This document shows, one piece after another, positions 1 through 12,821 of a stretch of DNA of 64,000 nt. The notes below the pieces were generated by a model. It saw only the letters and a list, made by a program, of their open reading frames with translations. It was not told the origin of the DNA and did not search any database. This stretch comes from Dugong dugon (lineage: Eukaryota > Chordata > Mammalia > Sirenia > Dugongidae): positions 10,590,501 through 10,654,500 of the forward strand of contig CM057473.1 of assembly GCA_030035585.1 (NCBI GenBank). The letters are read 5' to 3'. The position numbers were made by a program, and so were the translations under genes. The first letter of the stretch is position 1. Every line of letters begins with the position of its first letter.

Positions 1-262
1 AGTGGGGAGTTAGACTCTACCTCCTTGAGAGGGAGGTAGCTACATGAATTATTTGGAATTCTTCTATGTTGGAGATTTGACTCTTTATTTATTCAGTCCT
101 TTAGTTATATCAGTATGGACTCCTGGATATTTTATACTTTGGTTTAAAATCCAATGTTACTTTATTGGTTTAGCTTTGGCCGTTGGGAGCTCATTAAGTT
201 GGCTCCTGTGCCCCTCTGATATGTTCCCATCAATGTGTGTGATGTGTGTGTGTGAGTATGTG

Positions 263-766
263 TGTCATGGATTGAACTGCATCCCCCAGAAATGTGTGTC
301 AACTTGGCTAGGCCATGATACCCAGTATTGTATGGTTGTCCACCATTTTGTGATCTGATGTGATTATCCTATGTGTTGTAAATTCTAACCTCTATGATGT
401 TAATGACACAGGATTAGATACAGTTATGTTAAAGAGGCAGGACTCAATGTACAGGATTAGGTTGTATCTTGAGTCAGTCTCTTTTGAGATATAAAAGAGA
501 AAAGAGAGGAACCTCATACCACTAAGAAAGAAGCACCGGGAGCGGAGTGTGTCCTTTGGACCTGGGGACCCTGAGTTGAGAAGCTCCCAGACCAGGGGAA
601 AATTGATGACAAGGACCTTCCCCCAGAACCGACAGAGAGAGAAAGCCTTCCCCTGGAGCTGGCACACTGAATTCAGACTTCTATCCTCCTAGACTGTGAG
701 ATAATAAATTTCTGTTTGTTAAAGCCATCCACTTGTGGTATTTCTGTTATAGCAGCACTAGACAAC
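263..766 (+). repeat. MaLR/MLT1-like solo LTR
   Basis: It begins TGTCATGGATTGAACTGCAT then cccccagaa, and closes with gagataataaatttctgttt, gttaaagccatccacttg and gttatagcagcactagacaa. These are the two ends typical of ERVL-MaLR (MLT1-type) LTRs. The interior matches the minus-strand copy at 22923-23428, including the aacttggctaggccatga and ttttgagatataaaagag stretches, so it is one family. No internal retroviral genes are present. Confidence 0.8.
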
Positions 767-1220
767 TGTGTTTGAGCATTTCCTTACGTTCTGGCACTGC
801 AAGGTGCTGTAGGCTCATGATGTATATTCCCCTCTTCCTTCTGTCCTAGAGTCAGCCATTTCTCCAAGGAGTCCTTTGTTGGAGAGCAGTATTAGAAATA
901 AGATCTGGGTGCCAGGTGTGCTCATTGCTACTAGGTTGTCTTTCAGGTGACAGAACAAGGCAATATTTTTGTGTGTACTAACCTCTGTCTGTTCACATAT
1001 CTGTAAATGTTTATGTATCCATTTTTATATTTAGCTAAACATGAATTCATACTTACGGCTCCAATTCTAATCCCATTTATAAATGGATAATTCTAGCCTG
1101 TTCCCCTTCCCACTCTAGTAGTGTGAAACTGCTTCCCACGGTCCACCATTTATTTACTAAATTGTTCAGTTTCAGTATTCATGTATGGCAGGATTAGAAT
1201 TGTTAACCCATGCCTTTGTG

Positions 1221-1430
1221 GAACCTTGGTGGCGAAACAGTTAAATGGTTAAGCTGCTAACTGAAAGATCAGCAGCTTGACCCTACCAAGCGGCTCCACA
1301 GGAGAAAGACCTGGCAATCTGTTCCCATAAACATTACAGCCTAGAAAACCCTATGAGGCAATTCTACTCTGTCATGTGGAGTTGCTATAAATCTGAATTG
1401 ACTCACTGGCCCCTAAAAACAGCAACCTAT
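1221..1430 (+). repeat. AfroSINE (long-spacer type)
   Basis: The tRNA-like head gaaccttggtggcgaaacag is followed by a spacer with ggagaaagacctggcaatct and cataaacattacagcc, then a diverged tail ctataaatctgaattgactc. It is an old, degraded copy. Confidence 0.82.
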
Positions 1431-2167
1431 ATGGAACTTTTTAAAAATTATAAAATGTTAGCAAATTTTTATTTTGTTGCTCTCTTTTTAGTATATGGCC
1501 TTTGCCCTATTTTCATTATTTTAAGACCAGTGTTATTCAGAGCCTTGGTCAGATGCTATTACTGTCTTGTACTCCACCTGCCATTTATGTAGGTACATGG
1601 TCGTTTTTGAGACTGGGCTTTGCTTTCCTGTAGAAATTGGAGAGAGAATTTAGATCCTAAAGTCTTGGTTGTCTCCTCTTTTGCCTTTAGTTACTCTTAT
1701 CCATTTAATATCTGACATCTGGCAGATAGTTCTGATCATAAGAATCCCATCTGGCAGTTCTTCACCATTATTCAGTAATAGTGTGGAAATACTGGTGACG
1801 GCAACAATCACTTACTCAAGATGTGTGATTCACCCTCACGTCCTCTGTGAGAACTAAGTTAACTGCCCCGTCTTTGATGAAAAATCCTTACAGTTTTGCC
1901 ACACTGAGAGTTTGTGGAAAAGTGTTTTAGCCACTTCGATAAGTATTCTTCCCATCTCTGAGTACATATGCCTCCCGGAAGAATTTTCTCAGCCCATTTG
2001 TTAACGTGTGAAAATATAAAATATCAGCGGGCACTGAGAAAATTAAAGGAAAATTGTTAGTGGAATAAGAGTCTAAAATGGTAAAATAAGAGATTGCCAG
2101 AAGAAACATTTGTCTACAGGTATCATTTTGATGTATGTGTATAGAGTCGTGTAGGTTAGATAAATAG

Positions 2168-2420
2168 ATCGGTGCCATCAAGTTGACTCTGACTCACGGA
2201 GACCTTATTATGTACAGCAGAATGAATCTTTGCCTCGTCCTATGTCATCTTCATGATTGCTGGCATGCTTGAGTCCATCAGCTCAGTGCAGCTGTTGTGC
2301 CAACCCATCTGGCTCTCTACTGCAACAAACGTGATGTCTTCCTTTAGCGACTGATCCCTCCTGATAACACTGAAGCAAGCTGGACAATGTTCTTTTGTGA
2401 TCCATAGGTTTTCCTTAGGC
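2168..2420 (-). repeat. RTE (BovB-like) LINE 3' fragment
   Basis: Starts with the reversed tail ggtgccatcaagttgactct and continues through tgcttgagtccatcagctca and acgtgatgtcttcctttagc. These match the reverse complement of the RTE copy at 48660-49367. The last 50 bases are uncertain. Confidence 0.7.
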
Positions 2421-2424
2421 ATTT

Positions 2425-2745
2425 TTCAAAAAATATAATTTATTTTATTTTTGTCGTTGAGAATATACACAGCAGAACAGTTCAGCAATTTCAACATGTA
2501 TAATTCAGTGACATTGATTACATTCTTCAAGTTGTGCAACCATTCTCACCCTCCTTTTCTGAGTTGTTCCTCCTCCACTGGCATAAACTCACTGCCCCCT
2601 AAGGTTCCTATCGAATCTTTCGACTTGCTGTTGTCATTTTGATTCCATACAGATAGATCTTAAAAGAGCACAGTGCTCAAGGCAGACATGTTTTACTAGT
2701 TAAGCTAAACTATTGGTTTTTTGTTTGTTTGTCTTTTAAGGAAAA
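2425..2745 (-). repeat. L1 family A 3'-end fragment
   Basis: Reverse complement of the 3' segment of the 9678-10835 element: gttgagaatatacacagcag, gtgacattgattacattctt, aactcactgccccctaaggt, gagcacagtgctcaaggcag. It is 5'-truncated and lies directly before a second copy in the same orientation. Confidence 0.78.
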
Positions 2746-2789
2746 TGTCTTTATAGCCATTGTTAAGACTGGCTTTTTTCTTTTTTTCA

Positions 2790-4070
2790 CAACTTAGTGT
2801 ATTTTTTGTTGTTGAGAATATATACAGCAGAACATACACCAATTCAACAGTTTCTACCTATAAAATGCATTGACATTGATTATATTTGAATTGTGCAACC
2901 ATTCTCACCTTTTTTGAGTTGTTCCTCCCCCATTAACATAAACTTACTGCCCCCTAAATTTCTGATCTTTCAAGTTGCTGTTGTCAGTTTGATTTCATAT
3001 AGATTTTAAGAGCACAATGCTCAGGGCAGACATTCTTTATTAGTTAAGCTAAACTATTGTTAGGTTTAAAGAAAACTTCTGGGGATATTTTTGGTTAAAG
3101 GTTAAAAATTTATCTCAGGGCAGTAGTTTCAGGGGTTCATCCAGCCTCCATGGCTCCAGAAAGTCTGGATTCCATGAGAATTTGAAATTCTGTTCTGCAT
3201 ATTCTCCTTTTTGATCAGGATTCTTCTGTAGAATCTTTGATCAGAATGTTTAGCAATTGTAGCTGGGCAGAATCCAGTTCTTCTGGTCTCATGACAACAG
3301 AGGCAGTTGTTCATGGAGACAATTAGCCAGGCATTCTATTTCCTCCTCCGTCTTCCTCTGTTGCTCCAGGAAAATAGAGACCAATTGTTACAGGTTAGAT
3401 GGCAACTTCCAAGCTTTTAAGACCCCATGCACTATGCAAGGAATTAGGAAGTAGAATAGAAGCACTAAACATGTTATTAGGCCAATTAACTGGGATGTCC
3501 CATGAAACTATTACCCTGAACCTCCAAACCAAAGAAGGAAATCCTGTGAGGTGTTTGATTGTACATAAGCAGCCTCAGTACCTTGTCTCTCTCTCTCTCT
3601 CTCTTCTTTTTTTTTTTTTTTTTTTTTTTTTTGTCGTTGTTGCAAATATATCTATTACATAACTTTTCCCAGTTTAACAGTTTACAGGTGTACAACTTAT
3701 TGACAGCAATTACAATAATTGGCTGTGCAAACCTACCCTTAATGCGATCTTTCCACCGCTAAATGGAAACTCAGTACTGCATAAGCAGTGAACTTCCCCC
3801 TTTTCCTCCTTTCTCCCACTGCTAGTAACCACTGAGAAACTTTGTCTCTATTCATTTGTCTGTTCTTGTATTTTTATATAAGTGAGGTTATATTTGTCCT
3901 TTTGCATTTGATTTATTTCACTCAGCGTAATATCTTCCATCCATATTATAGCATGTATCAAGACTTCGTTTCTCTTACTGACTGAGTAGTATTCCATTGT
4001 GTGTTCCGCATTTTGTTTATCCATTCATCTGTTGATAGGCATTTAGGTTGTTTTCACCTTTTGGAACTTA
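2790..4070 (-). repeat. L1 family A, 5'-truncated element
   Basis: From left to right it has the 3' segment (2790-3584), a (TC)n/poly-T tract (3585-3632), then sequence whose reverse complement encodes the end of L1 ORF2 and its downstream region (for example caaaggacaaatataacctc read on the minus strand). The same order occurs in the plus-strand copy at 9678-10835. The poly-T inside corresponds to an internal A-tract of the element. Confidence 0.82.
3585..3632. repeat. (TC)n and poly-T tract
   Basis: A short ctctctct run is followed by about 26 T. It sits inside the minus-strand L1 and corresponds to the internal A-tract of the plus-strand copy near 9980. Confidence 0.9.
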
Positions 4071-4200
4071 GACGTTTTTCGTGTGACCAGAAATCATGAG
4101 GACAAGAGCCAACATACTAGGGATGACAGTACAGAAAGGTAGGAATAGCCTGGTTCCCTGACGACATCTTTGAACATCTACAACAGCCCTAGCTTCAATA

Positions 4201-4372
4201 CCAACCAATCAACCAGTTGCCGTAGAGTCGATTCCAACTCATGACAACCCCATGTGTATCTGGGTAGAACTGTGCTTGATAGGATTTTCAGTGGCTGACT
4301 TTTTGGAAGCAGAGCACCAGGCCTTTCTTCCAAGGAACACATTAACCATTTGCACCATCCACAGACGCCCTA
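4201..4372 (-). repeat. AfroSINE
   Basis: Reversed tail ccagttgccgtagagtcgat, then ccaggcctttcttccaagga and a head ending accatttgcaccatccacag. Confidence 0.88.
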
Positions 4373-4639
4373 GTCTCAGTATTCGACTTCTTGTGTGAGA
4401 TAAATAATCTCACTGTGTGTTTGAGCAGCTGTTGTCCATGTGTTCTATTCTAGCAGCTGAATGCATTTCCAGCTGATGGCTTGCTAACTAATTTAACTCT
4501 TGTTTTATTGTCAAATCAACCGCATTGTGGATTATAACATTAAAGTATTATATAGTCTCAAAGTGAATACACTTTTATAAAACCAAAAGTGATGAGGCCA
4601 AATAAACCATTGGAACCAGAGTTAAGTGACGATGTGGTG

Positions 4640-4775
4640 AATTGCCACTCCTGGGTCAAGAGCCGGGAGATTGGAATTTCAGCCCAGTTCCACTAGCAGT
4701 TGGCTCTGTGGGCAGGTCACTTAACCAGGGCTCTTTCCCTCCACATCTGCAAAATGAGGTAATTTGAGCTAGAAA
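4640..4775 (+). repeat. MIR
   Basis: Core signature: gattggaatttcagcccagt, gggcaggtcacttaaccagg and catctgcaaaatgaggtaat. It is an ancient tRNA-derived SINE shared by mammals. Confidence 0.8.
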
Positions 4776-5299
4776 ATCCTCTTAGAAACCACCAAAGAGC
4801 TAGTGGGATGAGACCTGCTGAGTCCCTATTAAATTCGGCATCATTGTTCACTATGCCAAAGCTTTTTAGCCAAGAAGCCAGACCCGACTCTTGTTCATTA
4901 TCTTTTTCAACTGAAAAATTTTTTGAGGGTATAGAATACACATTTGTGAATTGTTTAAACAAACTAAAAAAGCCGGACTATAACAAGGTTGTGTAGTTTT
5001 CACAGTGCGTATTGATGAATTTATCCACTTAGAACAAATGGTGCCAAGTTTCCCTTATGTTTGGCGTGGTTAGACAAAAATGGTATTAAGCCAATATTAG
5101 AGATAGATTGATGTTGATTTACTATATGGTTTGCAAATTAGGGTAACATTTTGACTTAGGGAGTCAAAAATATTCCAAAGATTAAAGAACTTCCAAAGAT
5201 TCTTTACTCGATGTATTGCCATGGAAACGGGGACAGAACAGTGTTTACATAATAACAATTTACCCTAAAACACAGATTCTAGTGTGACCTTGGAGTTTC

Positions 5300-5515
5300 T
5301 GTTTCTCAAAACTGACTGCATATAGATAATTCTTCAAAAGAGCCCAATGTCTAAGGCAAAATGGTCTTACTAAGATAGTTACTATACTGTTTGACTTAAT
5401 GGTGACTTAGGAACCAGTTTTCTTAAGCCTCAAGGTTCAAAAGGAAGATCTCAGGGCCGTGGCCTGGGTGGGTCACCCCAACTCCATGGACCCCAGAAAT
5501 GTGGATTCCATGAGA
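5300..5515 (-). repeat. L1 family A fragment
   Basis: A diverged copy of the same 3' segment: agataattcttcaaaagagc, caatgtctaaggcaaaatgg, ccccagaaatgtggattcca. It is third in a row of same-strand fragments (with 2425 and 2790). Confidence 0.65.
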
Positions 5516-6609
5516 ATTAACCTCTTTCTCAGGCATAAAGAGGAATATGATTTCTCATTATGGTACTTAAATTTATTTTGGTATATAGTCTGTCTCCCCT
5601 TAATTCTGTTAAGGAATTTTTTTACCTGAAGAAACAAACCAAATAAACAGGTTTGATTTCAGAATAAACATGTGCATGTCTGTATATGAAAACTCCAGGT
5701 ACATAGTATCATAGATAGTTAAAAAGAATTCCTTCAGAATTAAAAAAACGAGAAAACAAACCATTTTAAGCTAAGCTAGTTTGTGAAAAGAGTTCCTTTT
5801 AGTTTTACCACTTTAATTCTTATTAAATGTTTTTAATAGATTTGTGTGGTTTAATGGCTTAATGTTCCTAATGAGTAACATTCTAGTACGTTTCATCAGT
5901 TTTGAAAGTAATATAAGCAAGGCTGTAAAAGCACAGAATTCATTGCTAAATTTTATTTTACTGTTAGAGTACAATGAGTTTTCTATTTTGCTCTTAGTCC
6001 TGAGGGCTTATTAAATAATCAGTCTTATTTTGGAGGTGGGGCATATTTTTCTTGGCTATGTGTACTATTGGGAACCTCAGGGCATCTTCACAATTCTAAA
6101 GAAAATGTCATTTTACAATATGTTTTTAAAATTCTTTTATAACAACAATGAACTATTTTGTTATAGTCTGATTAATGCAGTATATGTTCTTCTGATAACT
6201 ACTAGATTTTTATCTTAGTAAATAGCTTCCAGTGACTTTAGCTTTATAATATAGCTCCTGACAGATTGGCTAAGGGCAAGTAAAACAAGATACATTTGGT
6301 TTTGTTGTTGGACAGGTATCTGGTTTATGCTCTAAGAACTTTTTTAGGCCAAGGTCAAGAATGTCTATTCAGAAATGCTCAGAATTATCTTCTTAGGAAC
6401 TGAATTAATAGCCTTGGCCCAGACATTTAATCTTCCCAATAATTACCCATATAATAGAAAAATATCTCTTGGAATTTCCAGCATTTGTAAATACGACACC
6501 AGGGTTTGGCGCCCAATCAAAGAGCCTGAGAGCTGACAAATGAATGGCATCTTCAGACCATTGGTCTTCTCGGCCCTCTCGTGGCCTTGGAAATTGGGAT
6601 CCCTCGGGG

Positions 6610-6768
6610 AAACCTTGGTGGCATAATGGTTAAGTGCTACAGCCACTAACCAAAAGATCAGCAGTTCACATCCACCAGGCACTCGTTGGAAACTCTATGG
6701 GGCAGTTCTACTCTGTCCTGTAGGGTTGCTATGAGTTGGAATCGACTCCAGAGCAACGGGTTAGGCTT
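6610..6768 (+). repeat. AfroSINE
   Basis: Head aaccttggtggcataatggt, B-box-like gatcagcagttcacatccac and tail tatgagttggaatcgactcc. Confidence 0.92.
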
Positions 6769-8022
6769 TTGGTTTTTAGGTATCAGGTATTCTCTGTGGC
6801 ACCTAGGGATGGTTGACCAACCTCAGAAACCCCGAGGAGCTGGCCTGGGGAAAGTGTGTTCTTTCTGAGTTAGGTTCCTGTACTTTCTATGTGAAGTCAT
6901 TGGCATTATTTTTTATTTCTTTCTTTATTATTTATATCATTGTTTTTTCATTAATGTTTAATTATTAATTTTATTTATAGTAATATTTATTAATTGCTTG
7001 TATGCATTGATATATTCTTAATCTGTGGAACTAATTGTAATCTGAGGTAGGTGGGCTTAGGTTTTTTGGGAGGATAAGAGCTAGATCTTACGGATATTGT
7101 GGAATTGAGATGAAAAGATGCATGTTCAGCACCAGCCATTGCCATTGAGTAGGTGCCTAGTGCTCACTGGTCCCCTCCCCGCAGCCTTTTGGAGCATGAT
7201 GTCTCATAATTCTTGCACTCCCTGTAACACACACTACCGTGCTGCGTGCTTCATCACTGGGCTTTAAAGATTTAAGGAATGACAAGACAAAAGGCTTTTT
7301 CTCCCCTATGGTTTGCTTAGATTTTAATCTAAATATTATTTATTCATATTAATACCTATTGTTAAATATTAATATGCATTATAGATAAAGTTATTAACAA
7401 GTACTCGAATATCATGAAACATCTTGCGTGGCTGAGCTATAACAGAATAAAGTTTAAAAGCCTCTAAAGAAAAAGATACAAAAAAACTTACATAAAGGGA
7501 ATGAAAACTAAGTTTTTTCTCCCTCACTTCTTAGGGTCTTTGTTGCTCTTTATGGTGCATTTTAGAAAAATGTCATACACTGTAACTGCAAGAAAAAAGT
7601 GCATTTCTGTCTTCGCTGGTGTGTGGGCACCCTGCATTTCTTGCTTAGATGGAGCCATAGACTTGAATGTGTTCTCGCATGTCCTGCCTGAAGGATTGCA
7701 GTGGCTCCCTCAGTGGTTGCCCGGCTTTCATTGTCTCCCTATACATTCATCCTTCATGTTTTATCTGCAAAATGAACTTGGACATGTCATTCCCTATTTC
7801 AAACATCTTTTGGCCCATGTTGCCTCCAAAATGGTGTCCAAAACATTTGGCTCATTAAAATTGGAGTCCAACCTATTTCTCCAGTCTGATTACTTCGAGA
7901 GTTCCTTTTCCACTTATCTTGTGTTCTAGCCACAATCGATTTCTCACTCAACAAAAATCTGTTCTTTACTCTCTCTTTGCACAGGTTTACTCTTTTTGAA
8001 GTGCATATTGCTAAGCATCCTC

Positions 8023-8125
8023 CCACCCACCCACCCATCCATCCTGTCACTCACCCCTCACTCATCTACCCACCATCCATCCATCCCTCCCTCCGCCCAT
8101 CCATCCATCCATCCATCCATCCAAT
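8023..8125. repeat. (CCAT)n / (CCAC)n simple repeat
   Basis: Tetranucleotide units catc, ccac and ccct are repeated about 25 times with interruptions. Its Thr/His/Pro-rich translation is an artefact. Confidence 0.95.
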
Positions 8126-8374
8126 ATGGTCATGTTTGCCAGAATTGGGTCAGGGATTGGGTCCAGTGGTAACCAAGATGAATATTCTCCCTACACTCTG
8201 GAACTTCCATACATTCCCTACAGGGCATACTCTTGCTCATTCATTTAGACTCATATCTAATCTTACTTCTGCTTTCACAACTTTCCCAACTCACCCAAGC
8301 AGATTTGGCCACTTGTTATGCTGGCCCAGCAGTTTGTTCACATCTTTATTATAGCATTAAACTTGTTCCTTCTA

Positions 8375-8470
8375 ACAGCTATTTATTGCCTACTGTGTGC
8401 ATAATCTGTGCTAAAAACTGGCAATACTGCGTGAACAAAATAAACATTAAGCTCACAGCTTATATGTTAT
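8375..8470 (+). repeat. L2-like fragment
   Basis: tattgcctactgtgtgcata, then ctggcaatactgcgtgaaca and aagctcacagctta resemble the conserved 3' part of L2 LINEs. Confidence 0.5.
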
Positions 8471-9102
8471 GTTGTAATGATCCATCTTTTACCCTCATTA
8501 GAATATCTTTATATCTGCAGTACAAGCAATGCCCAGAAATAATTTGCATAATGTACATTTTTCTTAAAAATATAACAAAAAGTCCAAGGCACTATTTTCA
8601 TAATTGAATTGACTTAAGCACTTTCTATGCATACATATGCATATATATACATAAAATATATATAACATGTGCATAATTTTATTTTGGCTTAGGAAGTAGA
8701 AAAATGCTAAAATTTCTGTTTGTTTACAAGTGGGTTAAAATGTCGAGGAAGGAGAGGTAGACAGTTATGTATATTGATTCTGCCAGTCCCTGTATTTCCC
8801 CCCTCCCCACACTTCAGTTGAATGATAACTGATTCTGTAATGAAGCAGCTTTTTACATGATTAACTTTGACTCAAGAAATTCAGATTCATTCAAGAAGGA
8901 CTTCACTTTTAACATGCAGGAAATACTTTCACTATCAAAGGTGATGTGGCAAGGGACTAGGCCACTTAAGGAGGCAGGATGCAACATTTCAAAGGTATTC
9001 CAGTCTTCTTGGGATTGCTTAGTCATTTAGGAAGCTCTAACTCCCGTGAAGTCCTTCTAGTCTACCCTTCTTAATACCATATCAGTGATAAGAGTACCGT
9101 GA

Positions 9103-9309
<207 letters not shown>

Positions 9310-9677
9310 TAATGACAGTTTAGAGGGTATTTTGAAGCAACAACTAGGTATAAAAATACGCCCTTAAAAAATAAAACAACAAAAACTCTCCATGAGTTAG
9401 TTCTAAGGAGTCAAAAGTAGAAGACCCAGTCAGTTAGCTCCACTGCGTCTATTCCATGTTTGAGAAAATAAGACAATATCTGTAATCTTTAATTCCTTTA
9501 CATCTTAAGTTTATCGTTTTTCAGATTATTTTTTATTTACCTTTTTTTGTCATATACAAAGTTTTCATAACTTAACCTTTTTTCCTAATATTAATTGAGG
9601 AATACAGTGGTAGAGCAGGAAGTAGCTTGTTCCATACCAGCATGAAACCTAAATTAAGAAATGAAGTCATAATACAT

Positions 9678-10835
9678 GCTTCAGTATGGATGGAGCTTGA
9701 AGACATTATGCTGAGCAAAATAAGCCAATCAGAAAAGGACAAATATTGTATGACCTCACTTACATAAAAAGACAAGAAAAGGCAAATAGAGACCAAAGTT
9801 TATTAGCAGTTAGCAGGGGTGGGAGGGAGGGAGAAAAGGGGGGTTAATAGTGATATAAAAATCACATTCATTATGGATAGGCTTGTACAGCCAGTTATTG
9901 TAATTGCTGTCAATAAGTTGTATACCTGTAAAAAGTTGAACTGGCAAAAGTTATGTGGTAGATATATTTATAACAATGACAAAAAAAAAAAAGAAAATTA
10001 AAGAGTAGCTGCTGAGGCTGCTTGTATACAACCAAATACCTCATGGGGTTTGGTTCTTTGGTTTTGAGGTTTAGGGTCATGATTTCATGGGACCTCCCAG
10101 TTAACTGGCCTGATAACATGTTTAGTGCTTCTGTTCTACCTCCGTTGCCTAGTGCCTGGGATCTTAAAAGCTTGCAAGTGCCATCCAAGGCACAAAAATT
10201 GGTCTCTATTCACTTGGAACAATAGAGGAAGAAGGAGAGTTAGGAACAGAAGGAGGATATGGAATGTGTGGCTAATTGCCTCTGTGAACAAAACTGCCTC
10301 GTTGCCATGAGACCAGAAGAACTGAATGGTGCCCAGCTACCATTACTGAACATTTTGATTAAAGATTCCATATAAGAATCCTGATCTAAAGGGGGAAAAT
10401 ACAGAACAGAATTTCAAATTTTCGTGGACTGTATCTAGACTTTCTGGAGCCATGGAGGGTGGATGAACCCCTGAAATTATTGCCCTCAGATAATCTTTAA
10501 ACCTTAAACCAAAAGTATCCCCTGGAGTCTTCTTAAAACCAAGCAATAGTTGAAGTTAACTAATACAAAAGGTCTGCCTTGAGCATTATGCTTTTTAAAA
10601 AACTACCTATATGCAATCAAATTGACAACAGCAGCTTGAAAGATTAGACAGGAAGCTTAAGGGGCAGTGAGTTTATGTTAATGGGGGAGGAACAACTCTG
10701 AAAAGGGGGGTGAGAATGATTGCACAACTTAAAGATTATAGTCAGTGTCACTAAATTGCACATGTAGAAACTTGAATTGGTGTATGTTTTGCTGTGTATA
10801 CTTTCAACAACAACAAAATAAAGAAAAAAATATAA
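9678..10835 (+). repeat. L1 family A, 5'-truncated element
   Basis: It begins in the end of L1 ORF2 (tatggatggagcttgaagac, gacaaatattgtatgacctc), passes a G-rich polypurine tract at 9816-9843 typical of L1 3' UTRs, an internal A-tract at 9980-9991, and about 830 bp of further 3' sequence ending acaacaacaaaataaagaaa. It lies 420 bp after exon 4 in sense orientation. The inverted copy is at 2790-4070. Confidence 0.82.
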
Positions 10836-11070
10836 AAGCAAAGGTAATATTCAAAACACAAATCAGAATAAGAATAATAATTCTGTTTCTAAGTTCTTCT
10901 GTCCAGTTTTATATTCACCAGGATGTGCTCTCCACCTTCATGCTCCCGCACTTGGTGGGTATACCACCAATCCTAGCTCTTTATTTTTGGCCAAGCCCAT
11001 AAAAACATAAAACAATTAAGACTGAAGTTCTGGTGTCACTTGGTGCTCCTATTTGCTGCTGTTATTATAA

Positions 11071-11265
11071 GCAACCTTCGAGTGGCCTCCATTCATGGCG
11101 GCCCTATATGTTACAGAGCAGAACTTCTCCATAGGATTTTCTTGGCTGTGATCTTTATGGAAGCAGTTCCCCGGGCCTTTCTTCTGTAGGGCCGATGAGC
11201 AGGTTTGAACTGCCAACCTTTGGGTGAGCAGCCAATCGCAGATCGCTTATACCACCCAGGCTCTG
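11071..11265 (-). repeat. AfroSINE (long-spacer type)
   Basis: Key pieces are ttacagagcagaacttctcc, ttcttggctgtgatctttat and a head ending cttataccacccaggctctg. Confidence 0.85.
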
Positions 11266-11391
11266 TCCTTCTATCACTACCTTCAAAGCTGCTCTCTGTT
11301 GCTCTGATGTGCTATGAAGCTTTTCCAATAGATGTATATGGTTTGTTTGTGGTCAGCCCAGACTCCTAGAATTCAGCCCTTTTATGTATTC

Positions 11392-11633
11392 CAGTTATTC
11401 TCAACTGGGGTTGAGTTTGCTCCCCATTTCCTTCCCAGTGACATGGAGATGTTTTGGGTTGTCACAACTGGAAGAGGTAGTGCTACTGGCATCTAGTGTC
11501 TAGAGGCCAGGGATGCTTCTAAATATCCTACCCTGCACAGGTTAAACACCTCCCCTGCCAAAAAAAATCCCCCATCTCAGGACCAAAGAATTATCCAGTC
11601 CAAAATGTCAGTAGTGTGAAGTTGAGAAATCCT
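11392..11633 (+). mobile_element. MER5A-like DNA transposon
   Basis: A non-autonomous hAT-Charlie element. Its ends are inverted (cagttattctcaactgg... and ...agttgagaaatcctg), and the middle carries gttgtcacaactggaagagg, tagaggccagggatgcttct and caaagaattatccagtccaa, which are diagnostic of MER5A. Confidence 0.85.
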
Positions 11634-12370
11634 GATTTATCTTAAGTATTATAGTCCTAAAGCAACTTAAGAGTTAGAATTATTTTTGCCTTTTCTAAAA
11701 GCCTATGTTCTGATTCATTGTAGAACACAGTTTTCTTTATATAAAAAATGTAGTTTGGACATGTTAGGAGCATATTGAACTTAAGAAAACAAACTCAAAA
11801 ATTTAAAGCATATCTGATAGCCTCATTTTTCAAGTATTTTTGAGTTAAAAACAATTTAGTTATTAAGAAACAGAAATGTCTTTAATTCCTACGTGGTCAA
11901 AATCCATCCTGTAATATTTTCATTGTTTACCTAGGTGTGTTGAATTGCTATCTTTTCTCTGTCCCTAGTGGACGTTTTCAGAGCATTATGTTAATCTAGA
12001 TTTGTGAAAATTTAGCAAATTCCAGGAAAGCAAAAAGATACTGAATGAGAAATCTGTAAGAACTGTTAAGTTCTGATTTATAGTAGGTAGAGGATAATTT
12101 CTTCTATTCCCAGGATTGTTACTGTGAAACTGAGCCAAGAGAGCTAGAATTTCTACAGAAAGGCAGGTTCAGATGAAAGGAACCTGTCTGTAATGGAGGT
12201 GAGAATGAGTTGGCGTGTACAAGGAGCCTTGAAAACTTCCTGATACGCAAATGAAGTCAGAAAGCATTGATTCTTGGCTGTCTCTCTTCACCTGTGCAGG
12301 CTTCTTCTTCATCTTATTTCTTAATTAGTTTCCATCTGCATTGGTTTTAATAAGCCTCTATTCTGTAACA

Positions 12371-12573
12371 AGAGTCTTTAGGTGGTGCAGATGGTTAACA
12401 TGACTTGTTGCAAACGGAAAGGCTGGCCATTCAAGTCCACCCAGAGGCGCCTCAGAATGCAGGCTTTGAAATCTACCCTCTGAAAAATTAGCCGCTGAAA
12501 ACCCGGTGGAGCACAGTTCCACTCTGCCACACCTGGGGTTGCCATGAGTTGGAGTCGACTTGATGGCAACTGG
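12371..12573 (+). repeat. AfroSINE (type with tccctgggtggtg head)
   Basis: gagtctttaggtggtgcaga head, aagtccacccagaggcgcct, aaaacccggtggagcacagt and tail catgagttggagtcgacttg. It ends about 250 bp before exon 5. Confidence 0.9.
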
Positions 12574-12821
12574 ACTGAACTGTGTAACAGAAAAGTTTGT
12601 ATTAAATGAATAATAAACTTAAAAAAAAATTAAAGGCATCAAAAGGAGCCTGTGCTAAAGAAACCCTGTTGTAAACCCACTCATAAAGCAAAACGTCTTT
12701 TTTTTTTTTTTTTTTTGAAAAATAGGGTCCTAATAGACAGGGTCTATGTGTTGATTATTATATTTGGGATTTTCTTGCAATGAAACGCATCCCCTCACGA
12801 GGGTCCCCCTGCCCTTTGCAG

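Noticed and set aside
7501-8354. Open frames of 142 and 125 codons in intron 3
   Set aside because: The second is the (CCAT)n repeat, and the first is low-similarity intronic or old LINE sequence without coding features.
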